Positions 44,618 through 60,347 of a DNA stretch of 64,000 nucleotides are shown piece by piece. The stretch comes from Apodemus sylvaticus (taxonomy: Eukaryota; Chordata; Mammalia; Rodentia; Muridae): positions 69,968,219-70,032,218 of the forward strand of contig NC_067473.1 in the NCBI RefSeq assembly GCF_947179515.1. The letters run 5' to 3'. Position 1 is the stretch's first letter; each line of letters opens with the position of its first letter. The translations under genes were made by a program, and so were the position numbers. The notes below the pieces were generated by a model. The model was given only the letters and a program-made list of their open reading frames with translations. It was not told the origin of the DNA and ran no database searches.

Positions 44618-46622
44618 GTTCTTTTTTTTTTTAATATTTTTATTTTCTATATTCTGTGTTTACATTCCAAATGATTTCCCCTTTCCCGGATCCCCCCCTC
44701 CCCATATGTCCCACATGTTCTTCTCTCCATCCCTTCTCCAATCACCTCCCTCCTTTTTCTCTGTCTTTATATTCCCTTCCCATGCTAGATCAATCCTTTC
44801 CAGGATCAGGACCCTCTCCATACTTTTTCATGGGAGTCATTTGTTATGCAATTTGTGCCTTGGGTAGTCAGAGCTTCTGGGCTAATTAATATCCACTTAT
44901 CAGAGATTGCATTCCATGTGTATTCTTTTGTGATTGGGTTACCTCACTTAGGATATTTTCCAGATCAAACCATTTGCCTAAAAAATTTGTGAATTCATTG
45001 TTTCTAATTGCTGAGTAGTATTCAATTGTGTAAATATACCACATTTTCAGTATCCATTCTTCCTTTGAGGGGCATCTGGGTTCTTTCCAGCTTCTGGCTA
45101 TTATAAATAAGGCTGCTATGAACATAATGGAGCATGTGTCTTTATTGCATGCTGGGGAATCCTTTGGGTATATGCCCAGGAGAGGTATAGCAGAGTCCTC
45201 TGGAAGTCTCATGTCCAGTTTTCTGAGGAACCTCCAGACTGATTTCCACTGTGGTTGTACCATCTTACAGCCCCACCAGCAGTGGAGGAGTGTTCCTCTT
45301 TCTCCACATCCTTGCCAACACCTGCTGTCTCCTGAGTTTTTGATCTTAGCCATTCTGACTGGTGTAAGGTGAAATCTCAGGGTTGTTTTGATTTGCATTT
45401 CCCTGATGACTAATGAAGTTGAGCACTTCTTAAGGTGCCTCTCGGCCATCTAAATTTCTTCAGGTGAAAATTCTTTGTTTAGATCTGTACCCCATTTTTA
45501 ATAGGGTTATTTGGTTCCCTGGGGTCTAACTTCTTGAGTTCTTTGTATATATTGGATATTAGTCCTCTATCAGATGTGGGGTTGGTGAATATCCTTTCCC
45601 AATTTGATGGTTGCTGTTTTGTCCTTTTAACAGTGTCCTTTGCCTTACAGAAACTTTGTAATTTTATGAGGTCCCATTTGTCAATTCTTGATCTTAAAGC
45701 ATACGCTATTGGTGATCTGTTCAGGAACATTTCCCCTGTGCCCATGTCCTCAAGGGTCTTCCCCAATTTCTTTTCTATTAGTTTCAGTGTGTCTGGTTTT
45801 ACATGGAGGTCCTTGATCCACTTGGAGTGAAGTTTAGTACATGGAGATAAGAATGGATCAATGCGCATTCTTCTGCATGCTGACCTCCAATTGATCCAGC
45901 ACCATTTGTTGAAAAGGCTATCTTTTTTTTTCCACTGGATGTTTTTGGCTCCTTTGTCGAAGATCAAGTGTCCATAGGTGTGTGGATTCATTTCTGGATC
46001 TTCAATTCTATTCCATTGGTCCACTTGTCTGTCACTGTGCCACTTACCATGCAGTTTTTAATACTATTGCTCTGTAGTATTGCTTGAAGTCAGCAATACT
46101 GATTCCCCCAGAATTTCTTTTGTTGTTGAGAATAGTTTTAGCTATCCTGGGTTTCTTGTTATTCCAGATGAATTTGAGAATTGCTTTTTCTAACTCTGTG
46201 AAGAACTGAGTTGGGATTTTGATGGGGATTGCATTGAATCTGTAGATCGCTTTTGGCAAGATGGCCATTTTAACTATATTAATCCTGCCAATCCACGAGC
46301 ATGGCAGATTTTTCCATTTTCTGAGGTCTTCTTCGATTTCCTTCTTCAGAGACCTGAAGTTCTTGTCATACAGATCTTTCACTTGTTTGGTTAGAGTCAC
46401 ACCAAGATACTTTATATTGTTTGTGGCTATTTTGAAGGGTGTCGTTTCCCTAACTTCTTTCTCAGCCTGCTTATCCTTTGAGTATAGGAAGGCAACTGAT
46501 TTGCTTGAGTTGATTTTATAACCAGCCACTTTGCTGAAGTTGTTTATCAGCTGTAGGAGTTCTCTGGTGGAGGTTTTCGGGTCACTTAAGTAGACTATCA
46601 TGTCATCTGCAAATAGTGATAA
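44618..46622 (-). mobile_element. antisense L1, about 2 kb, 3' UTR plus half of ORF2
   Basis: The T run at 44623-44634 is the tail complement. A short 3' UTR follows to 44885 with CATTCCAAATGATTTCCCC at 44664. ORF2 then runs to about 46622, ending just upstream of the FADD codons. The 3' UTR is the same subfamily as the sense copies at 59241-60347 and 60348-60990. The rest of ORF2, ORF1 and the 5' UTR are missing. Confidence 0.96.
44886..46622 (-). pseudogene. L1 ORF2 3' half, frameshifted
   Basis: Reading minus, the fragment begins at the catalytic FADD of the reverse transcriptase (FADDMIVYLSDP, 46587-46616). It continues through NNFSKVAGYKINSSKS and YLGVTLTKQVKDLYDKNFR (46601-46044), then IDKWDLIKLQSFCKAKDT and TNPTSDRGLISNIYKELKKL (46024-45479), then the C-terminal cysteine region GCGERGTLLHCWWGCK and the natural end SLISGY (45449-44886). 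The three frames are 0, 2, 0 relative to each other. One break is near 46030 and the other is at the A5 run complementing 45495-45499. The upstream reverse transcriptase motifs and the endonuclease are absent. Confidence 0.95.
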
Positions 46623-47728
46623 TTTTTAAGGAAATTTATATTGATGACTATACCCATAAATCATTTTTAACATTTTCTTTCTTCCTTCCAAAATACTATT
46701 TCAAAAGTTATCTGAATTCTATGAAATATTATCCTAAAAAGATATTTAACATTGCAGATGCCTAAGGAGCTAATATGACATTTCTTTTCTAAAGACAGAC
46801 ATCCACAAATCTATTCCTAAATGTTAAAAGAAGAATCAGTGAAATATAGTTGACATGTAGAATGGAATTATAGGCTACAATATTTTCCTTGTATGTAAGA
46901 CTATGAACATATTTTCAAATGACCAGAAGCTAAATAAAATATCAGAATACACAGAAATGTATGACCCCTCTAAAATGAAAAGGAATCATGTAAGATTAAA
47001 ACATTTCTTTCTATATCTGATGCAGTATAAGCTTTGTTTATACTGTAATTATATGAAATGAGATTTAGAGTTAACATCACCATTTAAAAATAGATGACGT
47101 TTGGGGAAACACTTTAAACATTCTCAAAAGTTCAGTTGTTTCAGCTATAAAATGAAAATAATAATAGAAGGTATCACACAGCCATATTATGAGGATTACT
47201 TTTAACAAAGCACCTATATTCTTCACTTAAGATTTTGTATGCACTTGGAGAAATTGACCATTTCATTCTCAAAAAACAGAGAATATACTCAAAATGATTA
47301 TTAAACAAAAAATCCCTACATATAAATTATAGGTTCAGCATAATGTTCTGTATCAAGAGATTAATATAGATTTTAATAACTGAATCAAAGAATCTATTAA
47401 GTATTGGGAGTTATAATACCTAAAGATGGAACAAATAAAGAGTTCCTTGTATTTTTCTGAAATTTAATTAGTATGTTACCACTTTGGTACATATCTGATT
47501 GGAAAACAACATACAATGCAAGACTTGTACTGCAGCACTGGGTAGCATTCACCTTCTAAGCTAACCAAGTCTGCACATGAATAACTGTGTGTCAATCGCT
47601 CCATGTCTTTTTGTGATCATATCTTTTTCCCCTTTTATGATTCATAGTTTGTTTTCACATATTTTTGATTTTCCTTTTATTATACTATTTCTTGATGAGA
47701 TTGAGGACAATTTCTCCACTTGTTCTTA
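46623..47728. other. unassigned AT-rich sequence
   Basis: No gene or repeat recognised between two antisense L1 copies. Confidence 0.45.
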
Positions 47729-48782
47729 TGTTTTTTTTTAAAAATCTTTTCTTTATTTATTTATTTACAGTCCAGAGTTTATACAACCCACCCTGGTCCA
47801 CCCCAACTGTTCCACATCTCATACCTCCTCCCTGCCCACCTGTCTCCATGAAGATGTACCCATCCCTACAACCCAACCCCCTACGCAACCAGACCTCTAA
47901 AGTCCCTGGGGCCTCCAGTCTCTTGAGAGTTAGGTACATCTTCTCTGAATGAACACAGACCCAGTAGTCTTCTGCTGCATATGTCTTGAGAGCATCATAT
48001 CAGCTGGTGTATGCTGCCTGGTTGATGGTCTGGTGTTGAGAGACCTCAGGGAAATAGGTTGAGACTTCTGGTCCTCCTACAGAGTTGCCTTCCTCCTCAG
48101 CTTCTTCCAGCCTTTCTCTAATTCACAGGGGTCAGCAGCTTCTCTCCATTGGTTGGGTGCAAATATATGCATTGGACTCTTTCAGCTGCTTGTTGTATCT
48201 TCCAGAGGGTAGTTATGATAGGTCCCTTTTTTTGAGCACTCCATAGCCTCGGTGATAGTGTCAGGCTTTGGGGCCTCCCCTTGAGCTGGATCCCACTTTG
48301 GGCCTGACACTTGACCTTCTTTTTCTTTGTTCCTTCTTTCAGACAGGAACAATTTTGAGTAATTGTTTTGAATGTGGGAGGGCTCCCCTTTTCTCTCATT
48401 TGATACCCTGTCTTCCTGCTGGAGGTGGGCTCTATAAGTTCCCTATCTCTAATCTCAGGTAAGGTCCCTTCTTTTAAGACCTTAGTCTCACCTCCTAATT
48501 TACTGGTGTATTCTGAAGGGTCGCCCCAACTTTCTACCTCCCAAGGTTGCCTGTTTCCATTCTTTCTGCTGGCCCTCACGACTTCAGTCCTTTTTCTTCA
48601 CCCAATACCAGATCAGGTTCCCCTCTTGCCCCTGTCCACTTTCCCTACCAGGTCCTCTCTTCCTGCCCTCTTGTGGCTGCTTTCTTCTCCCTCCCAAGTG
48701 GGACTAAGGCATCCTCAATTGGACCCTAAAGCTTGTTGACCTTTTTGAGTTCTGTGGATTGTATTGTTGGTATTCTGTAGGT

Positions 48783-48812
48783 TTTTTGTTTGTTTGTTTG
48801 TTTGTTTGTTTG
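48783..48812 (-). repeat. (GTTT)n expansion inside L1
   Basis: Seven GTTT units just outside the ORF2 stop. The related copy at 31590-31612 has no such run, so it expanded after insertion. Confidence 0.92.
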
Positions 48813-48824
48813 GGTTTTTTTTTG

Positions 48825-49700
48825 CTAATATCCACTTATTAGTGAGTACATCCCATCTACGTCCTTTTGGGTCTGAGTTACCTCACTCAGGATTATATTT
48901 TCTAGTTCCATCCATTTGCCCGCAAAAAACTCAGAATTGCTTCATTCTTAATAATTGAGTAGTATTCCACTGTGTAAATGAAACACAATTTTTTGTATTC
49001 ATTCTTTCATTTTGGGACATCTGGGTTGTTTTCAGCTTCTGGCTATCACAGAGAAGGCAGCTATGAATGTATTGAAACACGTGCCCCTGTGGCATGGTGG
49101 GACATCTCTTGGGTATATTCCCAAGAGTGGTATCACTGGGTCTTTAGGTCGATCTATTTCCAATTTTCTGAGTAACCTCCAGATTGATTTCCAGAGTGGT
49201 TGTACCAGTTTGCAATCCCACTAGTAATGGAGGAGTGTTCCTCTTTCTCCACATCCTTCCCAACATGTGTTGTCACCTGTGGTTTTGATCTTAGCCATAC
49301 TGACTGTTGTAAGGTAGAATCTCAGGGTGGTTTTGATTTTCATTTCTCTGACCACGAAAGACTTTTACCATTTCTTTAGCTGCTTCCCAGCCATTTGGTA
49401 TTCCTCTGTTGTAAATTGTTGGTTAAGTTCTATACCCCATTATTTGATTTGATTTTTTGGTTCTTTGATGGTTAGCTTCTTGAGTTCTATATGTTTTAGG
49501 ATATTAGCCCTCTATTAGATGTGGGGTAAGTGAAGATTTTTTTCCCACTATGATATTAGCCCTCTATCAGATGTGGGGTAAGTGAAGTTTTTTCCCACTA
49601 TGTAGTTTGCAGATTTGTTTTATTAAGTATGTCCATTTCCTTACAGAAGATTTCTAGTTTCATGATGTCTCATTTATCAATGCTTGATCTTGTTTTTAGA
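48825..49700 (-). pseudogene. L1 ORF2 C-terminal fragment, heavily mutated
   Basis: DNA-level similarity to ORF2 is clear: TTTCCAATTTTCTGAGTAACCTCCAGATTGATTTCC near 49157 complements the WRFLRKL codons, and GCTTCTGGCTATCACAGAGAAGG near 49038 the IARSW region. No minus-strand frame stays open, so stop codons and frameshifts are many. The plus-strand frames at 48978-49224 are antisense shadows. Confidence 0.86.
49500..49601. repeat. 52-bp tandem duplication inside L1 ORF2
   Basis: GATATTAGCCCTCTAT(T/C)AGATGTGGGGTAAGTGAAG…TTTTTTCCCACTAT occurs at 49500 and again at 49552, with one substitution and a small indel. Related L1 copies (45555; 63940) have it once. Confidence 0.93.
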
Positions 49701-51249
<1,549 letters not shown>

Positions 51250-51420
51250 TGATTTATTTATGTTTTTTATGTCTTTGAGTAGTTCATACAATATGATTTA
51301 ATCATATTTGCCCCATCAACTCTCATTGTGCTTCCACCCTATTCCCTTCCCATCCAACCTTGCTATGGATAAGTTCAGGTTCTCAATATGTTCAGGTACT
51401 CTAAGACTCTGAGACTGATG
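51250..51420 (-). mobile_element. possible old L1 3' UTR remnant, antisense
   Basis: TTGAGTAGTTCATACAATATGATTTAATCATATTTGCCCC followed by C-rich text (CCACCCTATTCCCTTCCCATCC) resembles an older L1 3' end in antisense. Family not determined. Confidence 0.4.
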
Positions 51421-52482
51421 TTTCCTTTTCTTATGAAATCACTACGGGCTGTTTTTATTTTCAATACTTGCCTAAAACAGAATATGTAACTATGAAAATT
51501 ACAACATAGAACATATTTAAACAGACTAGAAATAGTATAAATATAGGAGAGATTCTAAATTTGTTTAAAAGGGTTAATTTCATATTTCAAATGCAATAAA
51601 ATATAAATAGATAATATGAAAATACTATTAACACTAAATTAGATATAATATATATTGAAAATTGATTTCTTTTGGATTAAAATAAATATGCTTTTGCTGT
51701 TTCTTGAATGTGATTGCTTTAAATTTGTAGGAAATAAAATGTCTCCTCTCTCTCACTAGAATCATGATGCTATAAAACCTAGACATCCACATTTAAAATC
51801 TCCTAAGTATACATTTTAATAAGTAAGTTTATCAGAATATGAGAAAATAAACTAAAACGATAAAGATGTGAATTCTCCATCATATTACAGTGACTTCAAA
51901 TGCTCATGGCTTGGGTATCACTCAACACTTCTTAAAAGCCAAGTATAAGCTTCTGCTGTAGATTGATGGATTTTTATCTTGACCTTGATTTAATTTAAAC
52001 CAAATGTAGATATCATGGACCAAACCTTAATCACATACTACTTCATCAAACCTCTTTTTAGCAAAATTAAATAATGTTTAGTCTTTTTATGTATTCTTAC
52101 CTCGGTTACTGTAAAATAGCTCATTTAGAGGCTAAAGTTATCTTTAAATTATGAAGATGGCTATGCTAAAAATTCACATAAGCATTTTAAAGAATATTTG
52201 CTATTACGACATTTTTTTGCTTATCTTACTTGTGGTTTGGTATTTTTCGTGCAAATATTTCGTCTATGTAAATAAATACCTTCTTAATTTCTTGATACCT
52301 TTTCCATTTTAAGTTTACTATTTTGAAATAGTTTTTTAATATTTTATTTTAACTTTTCATTGTATTTTATTATGTAGAATTTTTCTGTTATTATTTTTAT
52401 AAAAAATTGGTTTCCTACAGTATGTAAGATGAACATTAAAATTGCATCCAAAAACAGTAAGTCAGTTACTTAATTGTTGTCT
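51421..52482. other. unassigned AT-rich sequence
   Basis: No gene or repeat recognised. Confidence 0.45.
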
Positions 52483-52494
52483 AAACCTAGACAT

Positions 52495-53116
52495 GTTATT
52501 TTTTCACTTTGCGTCCCAATCACTGCACTTACTCCTGGTCACTCCTTCCAAAATCACTTTCTCCTCCCCAATTCTCCTCTGAGAAGGTAGAGATCCTCCT
52601 TGGGTATCTCTCAACCCTGTCACATCAAGTCTGTAGGGTTAGGCATATTATCACCTAATGAGGCCAGATGAATCAGACTAGCTAGAAGAATGTATCCCAC
52701 AGATAAGCCACAGCTCTTGGGATAGCTTTCTACTTCAGTTGTTTAGAAATCGTATATGCTATATATACATGCTGGCATTCCTAAGGCCAGCTTCTGCATG
52801 ATCTTTGGTTGGTGTTTCAGACTCTGGAAACCCCCAAGTGTCCAGGTTTGTTGACTCAGTTAGTCTCCCTGTGGAGTTTCTATCCATTTGGGGTTGTTCA
52901 GTCTTTCCCACAACTCCTCCATAAGAGTCCCCAAGACCCTCCATCATTTGGCATTGGGTATCTGAATCTGTCTCAGTCATCTGTTGAGTCTTTTAGAGGA
53001 CAGCCTTGCCAGACCCCTTTTGGCAAGTCCAACAGGATATCATTAATAGTGTCAATGATTGGTGTCAGTTTAGAGACCTGGAATAGGGGAGGCACCCAAA
53101 ATGTAATGGGGTCACC
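52495..53116 (-). mobile_element. antisense L1 (Lx-like) 3' UTR, 3' part of an inverted copy
   Basis: CACATCAAGTCTGTAGGGTTAGGCATATTATC near 52621, CTTTGGTTGGTGTTTCAGACTCTGG near 52803, CAGGTTTGTTGACTCAGTTAG near 52843 and GACAGCCTTGCCAGACCCC near 53000 mark the 3' UTR. It ends near CATTAATAGTGTCAATGATTGG and the following 75 bp. Confidence 0.85.
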
Positions 53117-53334
53117 TTAGTTGTGACTCACAGCATTGGAGATATGGAACCTGAAAAGGCCACATACTATATCCAGGAAAGAACCCTCGTGGTATGATAG
53201 GGATGCTAACCTATGCACAAAGCTTTTGACCCAAAGTATATCCTGTCTATAAGAAATGCAGAGATGGAAGACAGAATAGAAACCAAGGGAATGGCTATCC
53301 AATAACCAGCCCAAATAAGACCCATCCCATGGGA
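53117..53334 (+). mobile_element. sense L1 (Lx-like) 3' UTR segment, inverted 5' part
   Basis: ACCTATGCACAAAGCTTTTGACCCAAAGTATATCCTGTC at 53210-53248, then GCAGAGATGGAAGACAGAATAGAAACC and AGCCCAAATAAGACCCATCCCATGG, are L1 3' UTR in sense. In an uninverted L1 this segment lies just 5' of where the neighbouring antisense segment starts. A 12-bp imperfect repeat, AAACCT(A/G)G(A/C)CAT, at 52483-52494 and 53335-53346 encloses both segments. Confidence 0.83.
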
Positions 53335-53346
53335 AAACCTGGCCAT

Positions 53347-53535
53347 TTTCTTGCAGTACAATTTCACTTTAAAAATTTTTATATATGATACAGGCTGTCT
53401 GCACTTCCCGTTTATATTAAAGTAGGTACCAGACTTTATTTGCTTGTTGCTCTTTTCATTTGGAAAATAGCTAGTGATTGACATATGTAATTTCAATTTG
53501 TTAAGTGTATGTGTGTGTGTGTGCATGCATGCGTA

Positions 53536-53569
<34 letters not shown>

Positions 53570-53924
53570 AATGAGTGTGTATGTGTATGTACAGAGTACT
53601 ACAGAAAGAAGGTGATGGTGGTTTCCCAGGAGCTAGAGGTATTAGCAGTTACAAGCCATCTGACTTTGTTGTTCAAAACTGAATCCTGTTCCTCTGCAAT
53701 AGCGATGAATGTAATTGAAGTCAGAACCATTTCTCCATCGCCATAACTAGTGACCTATATAGAAGCAGTGAGGAATTTTAATAAGGCCTGGAATATATGA
53801 GATGTTCTATGACATGACAAACTATGGTAATTTGGTAAAAAAAAAAAAGAAATGTATTTCATGGTGGTGGTGGTGTTTGCTTTAAATCAGTTTGAAATCA
53901 TTAACTCTGTCTTCTCAACTAATA
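53347..53924. other. unassigned sequence with GT microsatellite
   Basis: Apart from the GT-rich run (53506-53592) nothing is recognised. Confidence 0.45.
53506..53592 (+). repeat. imperfect (GT)n microsatellite
   Basis: GT units interrupted by GCATGCATGCGTATG and GTATGAATGA. Confidence 0.95.
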
Positions 53925-55072
53925 TTTTTATTGGATATTTTATGTATTTATATTTCAAATGACATTCCCTTTCACAAGGTCAACTCTGGATTACCCCTCT
54001 CCCATCCCTCCTTCTCCTGCTTCTATGAGGATGCTCCACCTCCCACCTACCCACTCCCACCTCCCTGTCCTGGCATTCCCCTACACTGAGGAATGTAGCC
54101 CTCATGGGACCAAAGTATTTTCCTCCTATTGATACCCAACAAGGCCACATTCTCTGCTACGCATGTGGCTGGATCCATGGGTCCCTCCATGTGTGCTCTG
54201 GTTGGTGGTTTAGTCCCTGGGAGTTCTTGGGGGGTCTGGTTAGTTGATATTATTGTTCTTTCTATGGGGTTGCCAACCCCTTCAGCTCCTTCAGTCCTTT
54301 CTCTAAGTTCTCCTCCACTGGGAGAACTTGCTCAGTCCAATCGTTGGCTGAAAGCATCTGACTCTGTTTGTCAGGCTCTCGCAGAACCGCTCGGGAGGCA
54401 GCTATATCAGGCTACTGTCAGTACGTACTTCTTGGTATCCACAATAGTGTCTGGATTTGGTAACTGTATATGGGATGGATCCCCAGGTGGGGCAGTCTTT
54501 TCATGGCCTTTTCTTTAGTCTGCTCCACCTTTTGTCTCCATGTTTGTTATTTTGAGTATTTTGTTTCCCTTTCTAAAAAGGACTGAAGAAATTGCTCTTT
54601 ACTCTTCTTTCTTGAGCTTCAGGTGGTCTATGAATTGTATCTTGGGTATTCCAAGCTTTTGGGCTAATATCTACTTATCAGTGAGTGTGTACTATCAGTG
54701 TTCCTTTGTGATTGGGTTACCTCACTCAAGATGATATTTTCTAGTTACATCCATTTGCCTCAGAATTTCATGAAGTCAGTATTTTTAATAGCTGTGTAGT
54801 ACTCCATTGTGTAAATGTACCACATTTTCTGTATCCATTCCTCTATTGAAGGACATCCTGGGTTCTTTCCAGTCTCTGACTATTATAAATAAGGCTGTTA
54901 AGAACATAGTGAAACATATGCCCTCATTATATGTTAGAGCATCTTTTGGGTATATGCCCAGGAGTAGTATATCTGGGACCTCAGGTAATTGGCCTATGTC
55001 CAATTTTCTGAGGAAACGCCAGACTGATTTCCAGAGTGGTTGCACCAACTTGCAATCCCACCAATTCTGTTG
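53925..55072 (-). mobile_element. antisense L1, 3' UTR plus ORF2 C-terminus
   Basis: TATTTATATTTCAAATGACATTCCC at 53945 is the 3' end complement. The UTR runs to 54663 with CTGGTTGGTGGTTTAGTCCCTGGGAG near 54198 and GGGATGGATCCCCAGGTGGGGCAGTC near 54471. ORF2 continues to about 55072. Confidence 0.94.
54664..55072 (-). pseudogene. L1 ORF2 C-terminal fragment
   Basis: The minus-strand frame at 54785-55114 shows LVQPLWKSVWRFLRKLDIG, LLGIYPKDALTYNEGICF and FIIVRDWKEP. It then shifts out of frame before the C-terminal end. The upstream part of this frame past 55072 is unrelated. Only the region downstream of the cysteine motif is present. Confidence 0.88.
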
Positions 55073-56851
55073 TCTATTTCTGTGATGGTCTCCATTTTCA
55101 TGAAAGAGAAGCATCTTTCAGGAAGGAGTATAGCTACATGTATCTGTTGGTATATGGATGAGACACAGAATGTAGTTAGAACAATGTAAATATCAACTGA
55201 TAGTATATCCTGGCAGAGGAAAGATCACACAGGGGGACTGATCTCATAGAACTCATGACTACTGAAAGAGAGAATTAGGCTTTCCCAGGATGAGCACACA
55301 ATTAGTAATCCAATAAAAATATTCACCTCTGAAACTATATGTGCACAAACAACATAGATGCCCCTGCTTGTTATGTATATATATATATACATATTTAATC
55401 ATAAATACAATAATGAAAATCAAAAAAGAAAAGTCTATAATTTAAGAGTGTGGGGAAACATGGAAAACCCTGTAGCATAGGAATAGAGGATAGAAATTCT
55501 TGCAATAACATTTTGCTTTATTGCATTTATAAAAGAAACAGGTGTAACACAGTAGGTTATCAGAAAATGTAGCATCTAAAATTATTATAAATATTGATTC
55601 TTACTATTTTTTAAAAATTCTGCAGACCATTATATTTATATGTCAGAAAATATTTCAATTGTCTTCAATACTCAAAACAATCTATTTTATCACCTACTTA
55701 TAATGCTCAAGACAGTTTTTACTATCTTATACTCTCATATCCCTCTTTACCTAAAAGTCATAATAGAAGTCAAGAATTTTCCCTTCACTTGCCTAGATAT
55801 GAATCTAAAAATAAAACACTTTATAGTTGTCAAATAACTCATAATCACTGTAGGATCATTTATATGCTTCCTTGACATGCTGAGGAGTATTCCTCGGCTT
55901 TGAGTACACATCTTCTATTCCAACAGTACACGCATGTTCATATTCACAGATGTTACTCATTGTGTGCCACTAGGATGCTGTATGATTCCTTTCTAATATA
56001 TATCTTGGGCTGTTTCTTCATCTTAGGGTACATGCTACTTTCTCATTTCCACTCAGGTATGTGAAAACCTGTCAGATTGCTGTTTTCATTATATACTTCC
56101 CATTATTATGCTGTCATCTTGGAACAAGTTTATTTCAAAACCTTTGGGGGGAAATGACAAGAAACAGAACGTTTTATTTCCTTGTCCCTTCATTAGATTA
56201 GAAATGTCAAGAAAGATTTAGACTGTATTTATTTTTTATTAAAAGAAATGAGAGATATTTCTTGGAAAAGGGAAATTGTAGGGAATTTTAACTTTGAATG
56301 GTACTAGATTTGTGTGTCAGCACGTACAGGCTGTGAAAAACCTTTCTCTTCATATTTATGATGCCTTATATATCAATCCCATGCCATGGTACACTTTTGA
56401 AAGATGTAAAATCATTGTAAGTGATTATGAAAATGCACTGCATTATGAAAACTGTGATAAGCCAAAAATTAGCTGATTCAAAGTTAACCTAATTCAAATG
56501 ATCCAGGTTATAGAATTAATTACTGATGGAAGGTGCAACTTTGGAAAGTAAGCATAACTATTGAAATCTCTAAAAATTTCAATCTCTGTTTCTGATTCTT
56601 GTGAATTAAGACAGTTACAGCATCTGATGCTGTCTATGAAATCACTTTCAAATTGTTAGTAGTGATGCATTTCCCTGGGAAACAACATGAAACTGTGATT
56701 TTAACTCCTTCAGGATTGTGAGTTTCTTGCCCTACAGATGTAACCCTTATCTAGGCAGCACAATTACTTCCTTTCTGCATTTGTTTTCTGTATCCTGGCA
56801 TTCAATAAGTTGCAGATAGATGATAAGTCAGAATGTTTCTCCTGTCTGTGC

Positions 56852-56905
<54 letters not shown>

Positions 56906-58675
56906 TTCTTGTAATCATTTTCTGAATACTGCAGTATACTTCTTCGCACAGCACTCATTATAGTCAATGTAAGAATACAGACATGATTTAAATAATATGC
57001 ATGTGCAAAGTTTCTGTTCAATGACAAACTGCTTCTGTAAGGGACACATAAATCCCCAGGTCTTTGTATCAATGGGATGTGAGGAATACCATGGAACCAA
57101 ATGTCATAGATATTAAGGGATGGCTATATTTGCTAATTTAAACCCCATTTCTGACAAAGAGAGGGCACTGTAGGCTTGTTTATGACATACTTCATTCTAT
57201 ACCCAATTAAGGTACAGTGATACCTTGGTACATGTCTTTAAATATTTGTCTTCTGCCAAATTGAAAGTGCAGACAATATTGTCCTTTCCTATGTCTCCAC
57301 TTTCTCATGATCATGGCATCCACATATCTAGCAATGTTCCCAATGTCTTCCCCAGTGAAAGGCTGTCTGTGGAAAGTGGGGAGTTCATCTGGGTATGTCT
57401 ACACTACTCTTTTGCTGATACTTTGATGTTCGCCATATTTTATATGCTTAACCTTCTAAAATTAGGATATTTTCTTTTCTTTTTGCTCAGAAAGTAACAT
57501 ACATGGAAATAGTTTTAAAGATGTAAAATACGTAAATGAATTACTGTATTAACAAAATAATCATAATTTTCTTAAAGTAAGAGTTCTTTGGTTTATTATT
57601 TGCATTAAGTGACAATGTTTCCCTCCTGAGCATTCTAGGTTAATAGAGTCTTTCTTGAGCAAAAATATGGAATAAGAAAGCAACAAAAACTATAATATTA
57701 TGTATACTTTTTTGACCATCAATTTACACAGGATATAAAATTATCACAATGTTACAAAACATAATCTTACATTTCAGACTACTGTATGCAACTGTTAAAA
57801 ATATATCAAATGTAAATTCTGTGATATCACACTAATTAAGTCAAGTTTTATCATTTAAAACATTTGCTTTGTAAGTATTAGTAAATTTAATTTTTTATAA
57901 CTTGTAATTTCAACAAATAACAAATTTAATAATGTCTCTTTGTATTGATAATTTCAACATTTGTTCTATTTTTCATCATATTAAATAGCATAAAAACTTA
58001 TCTGTTATGAATAATTAATATTTTACATTAGCTCACTGCAAAAGGTTTTTTGAGAACTAATTTTGCTTAGCATAACGCATAGGCACAGATGTGAACCAAA
58101 ATCAGATATGTTATTCAAAAAAGTTTTAATCATATTTTTCAAAGAATACTTTTCCTATAATTTATAACAACATTGAAATTATGTAACAATAAATTGGTTA
58201 TTTAAAATGACATTTATAGTTTGTTCTACAAAACAAAATGTTCTGTAACTGACTTTGATGGTGCTTCTAAAATAAAACCAACATTAATTTTAATTCACTT
58301 TATCATGTACAAACTGAAATGTAGAACGGGAAAATGGAATAAATCAAATCACAGGACTGATTAACTAAGAGATGTAGGATATAGAGTTTTGTTTTCAAGC
58401 ACAATTTACAATGTATTCCAAATTTTTTTGGAACTACAAGACGTTCTACCTTCCTCATGTGTTCTTTGGCATCTTTACAGTGAAGACATCTTAGTTCACT
58501 GTATTAAAAAATGATATTTAGAAGTCAAAACTTGAGTGTGATATTTGGAATTTACTGCTGAGACACACACAACCAGCCCAAGTGCTACGATATATGATAT
58601 TGTTATTTTGCCAATGTGGTAATGCCTCTTAATGCAAAATAATGAACATTCTAGGACACAAGAGTTGTTTTTAAA
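55073..58675. other. 3.6 kb of unassigned sequence
   Basis: AT-rich; no gene or transposon recognised other than the TA run at 56854-56899 and a short one near 55376-55392. Frames at 56294-56476 and 57225-57497 show no known domain. Confidence 0.45.
56854..56899. repeat. (TA)n microsatellite
   Basis: About 23 TA units. Confidence 0.96.
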
Positions 58676-58685
58676 TCTACCAAAG

Positions 58686-60347
<1,662 letters not shown>

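Larger units (their letters stand above)
47729..49700 (-). mobile_element. antisense L1 (Lx-like), about 2 kb
   Basis: A 1.1 kb 3' UTR (47729-48824) contains CTCATACCTCCTCCCTGCCCACC near 47819, CCTGGGGCCTCCAGTCTCTTGAGAGTTAGGTACATC near 47905 and ATCCCACTTTGGGCCTG near 48289. ORF2 C-terminal sequence continues to about 49700. A GTTT expansion lies at 48783-48812 and a 52-bp tandem duplication at 49500-49601. Confidence 0.94.

Noticed and set aside
44886..46622. Possibility of an active reverse transcriptase gene
   Set aside because: The fragment starts at FADD, lacks the upstream catalytic motifs and endonuclease, and has two frameshifts.
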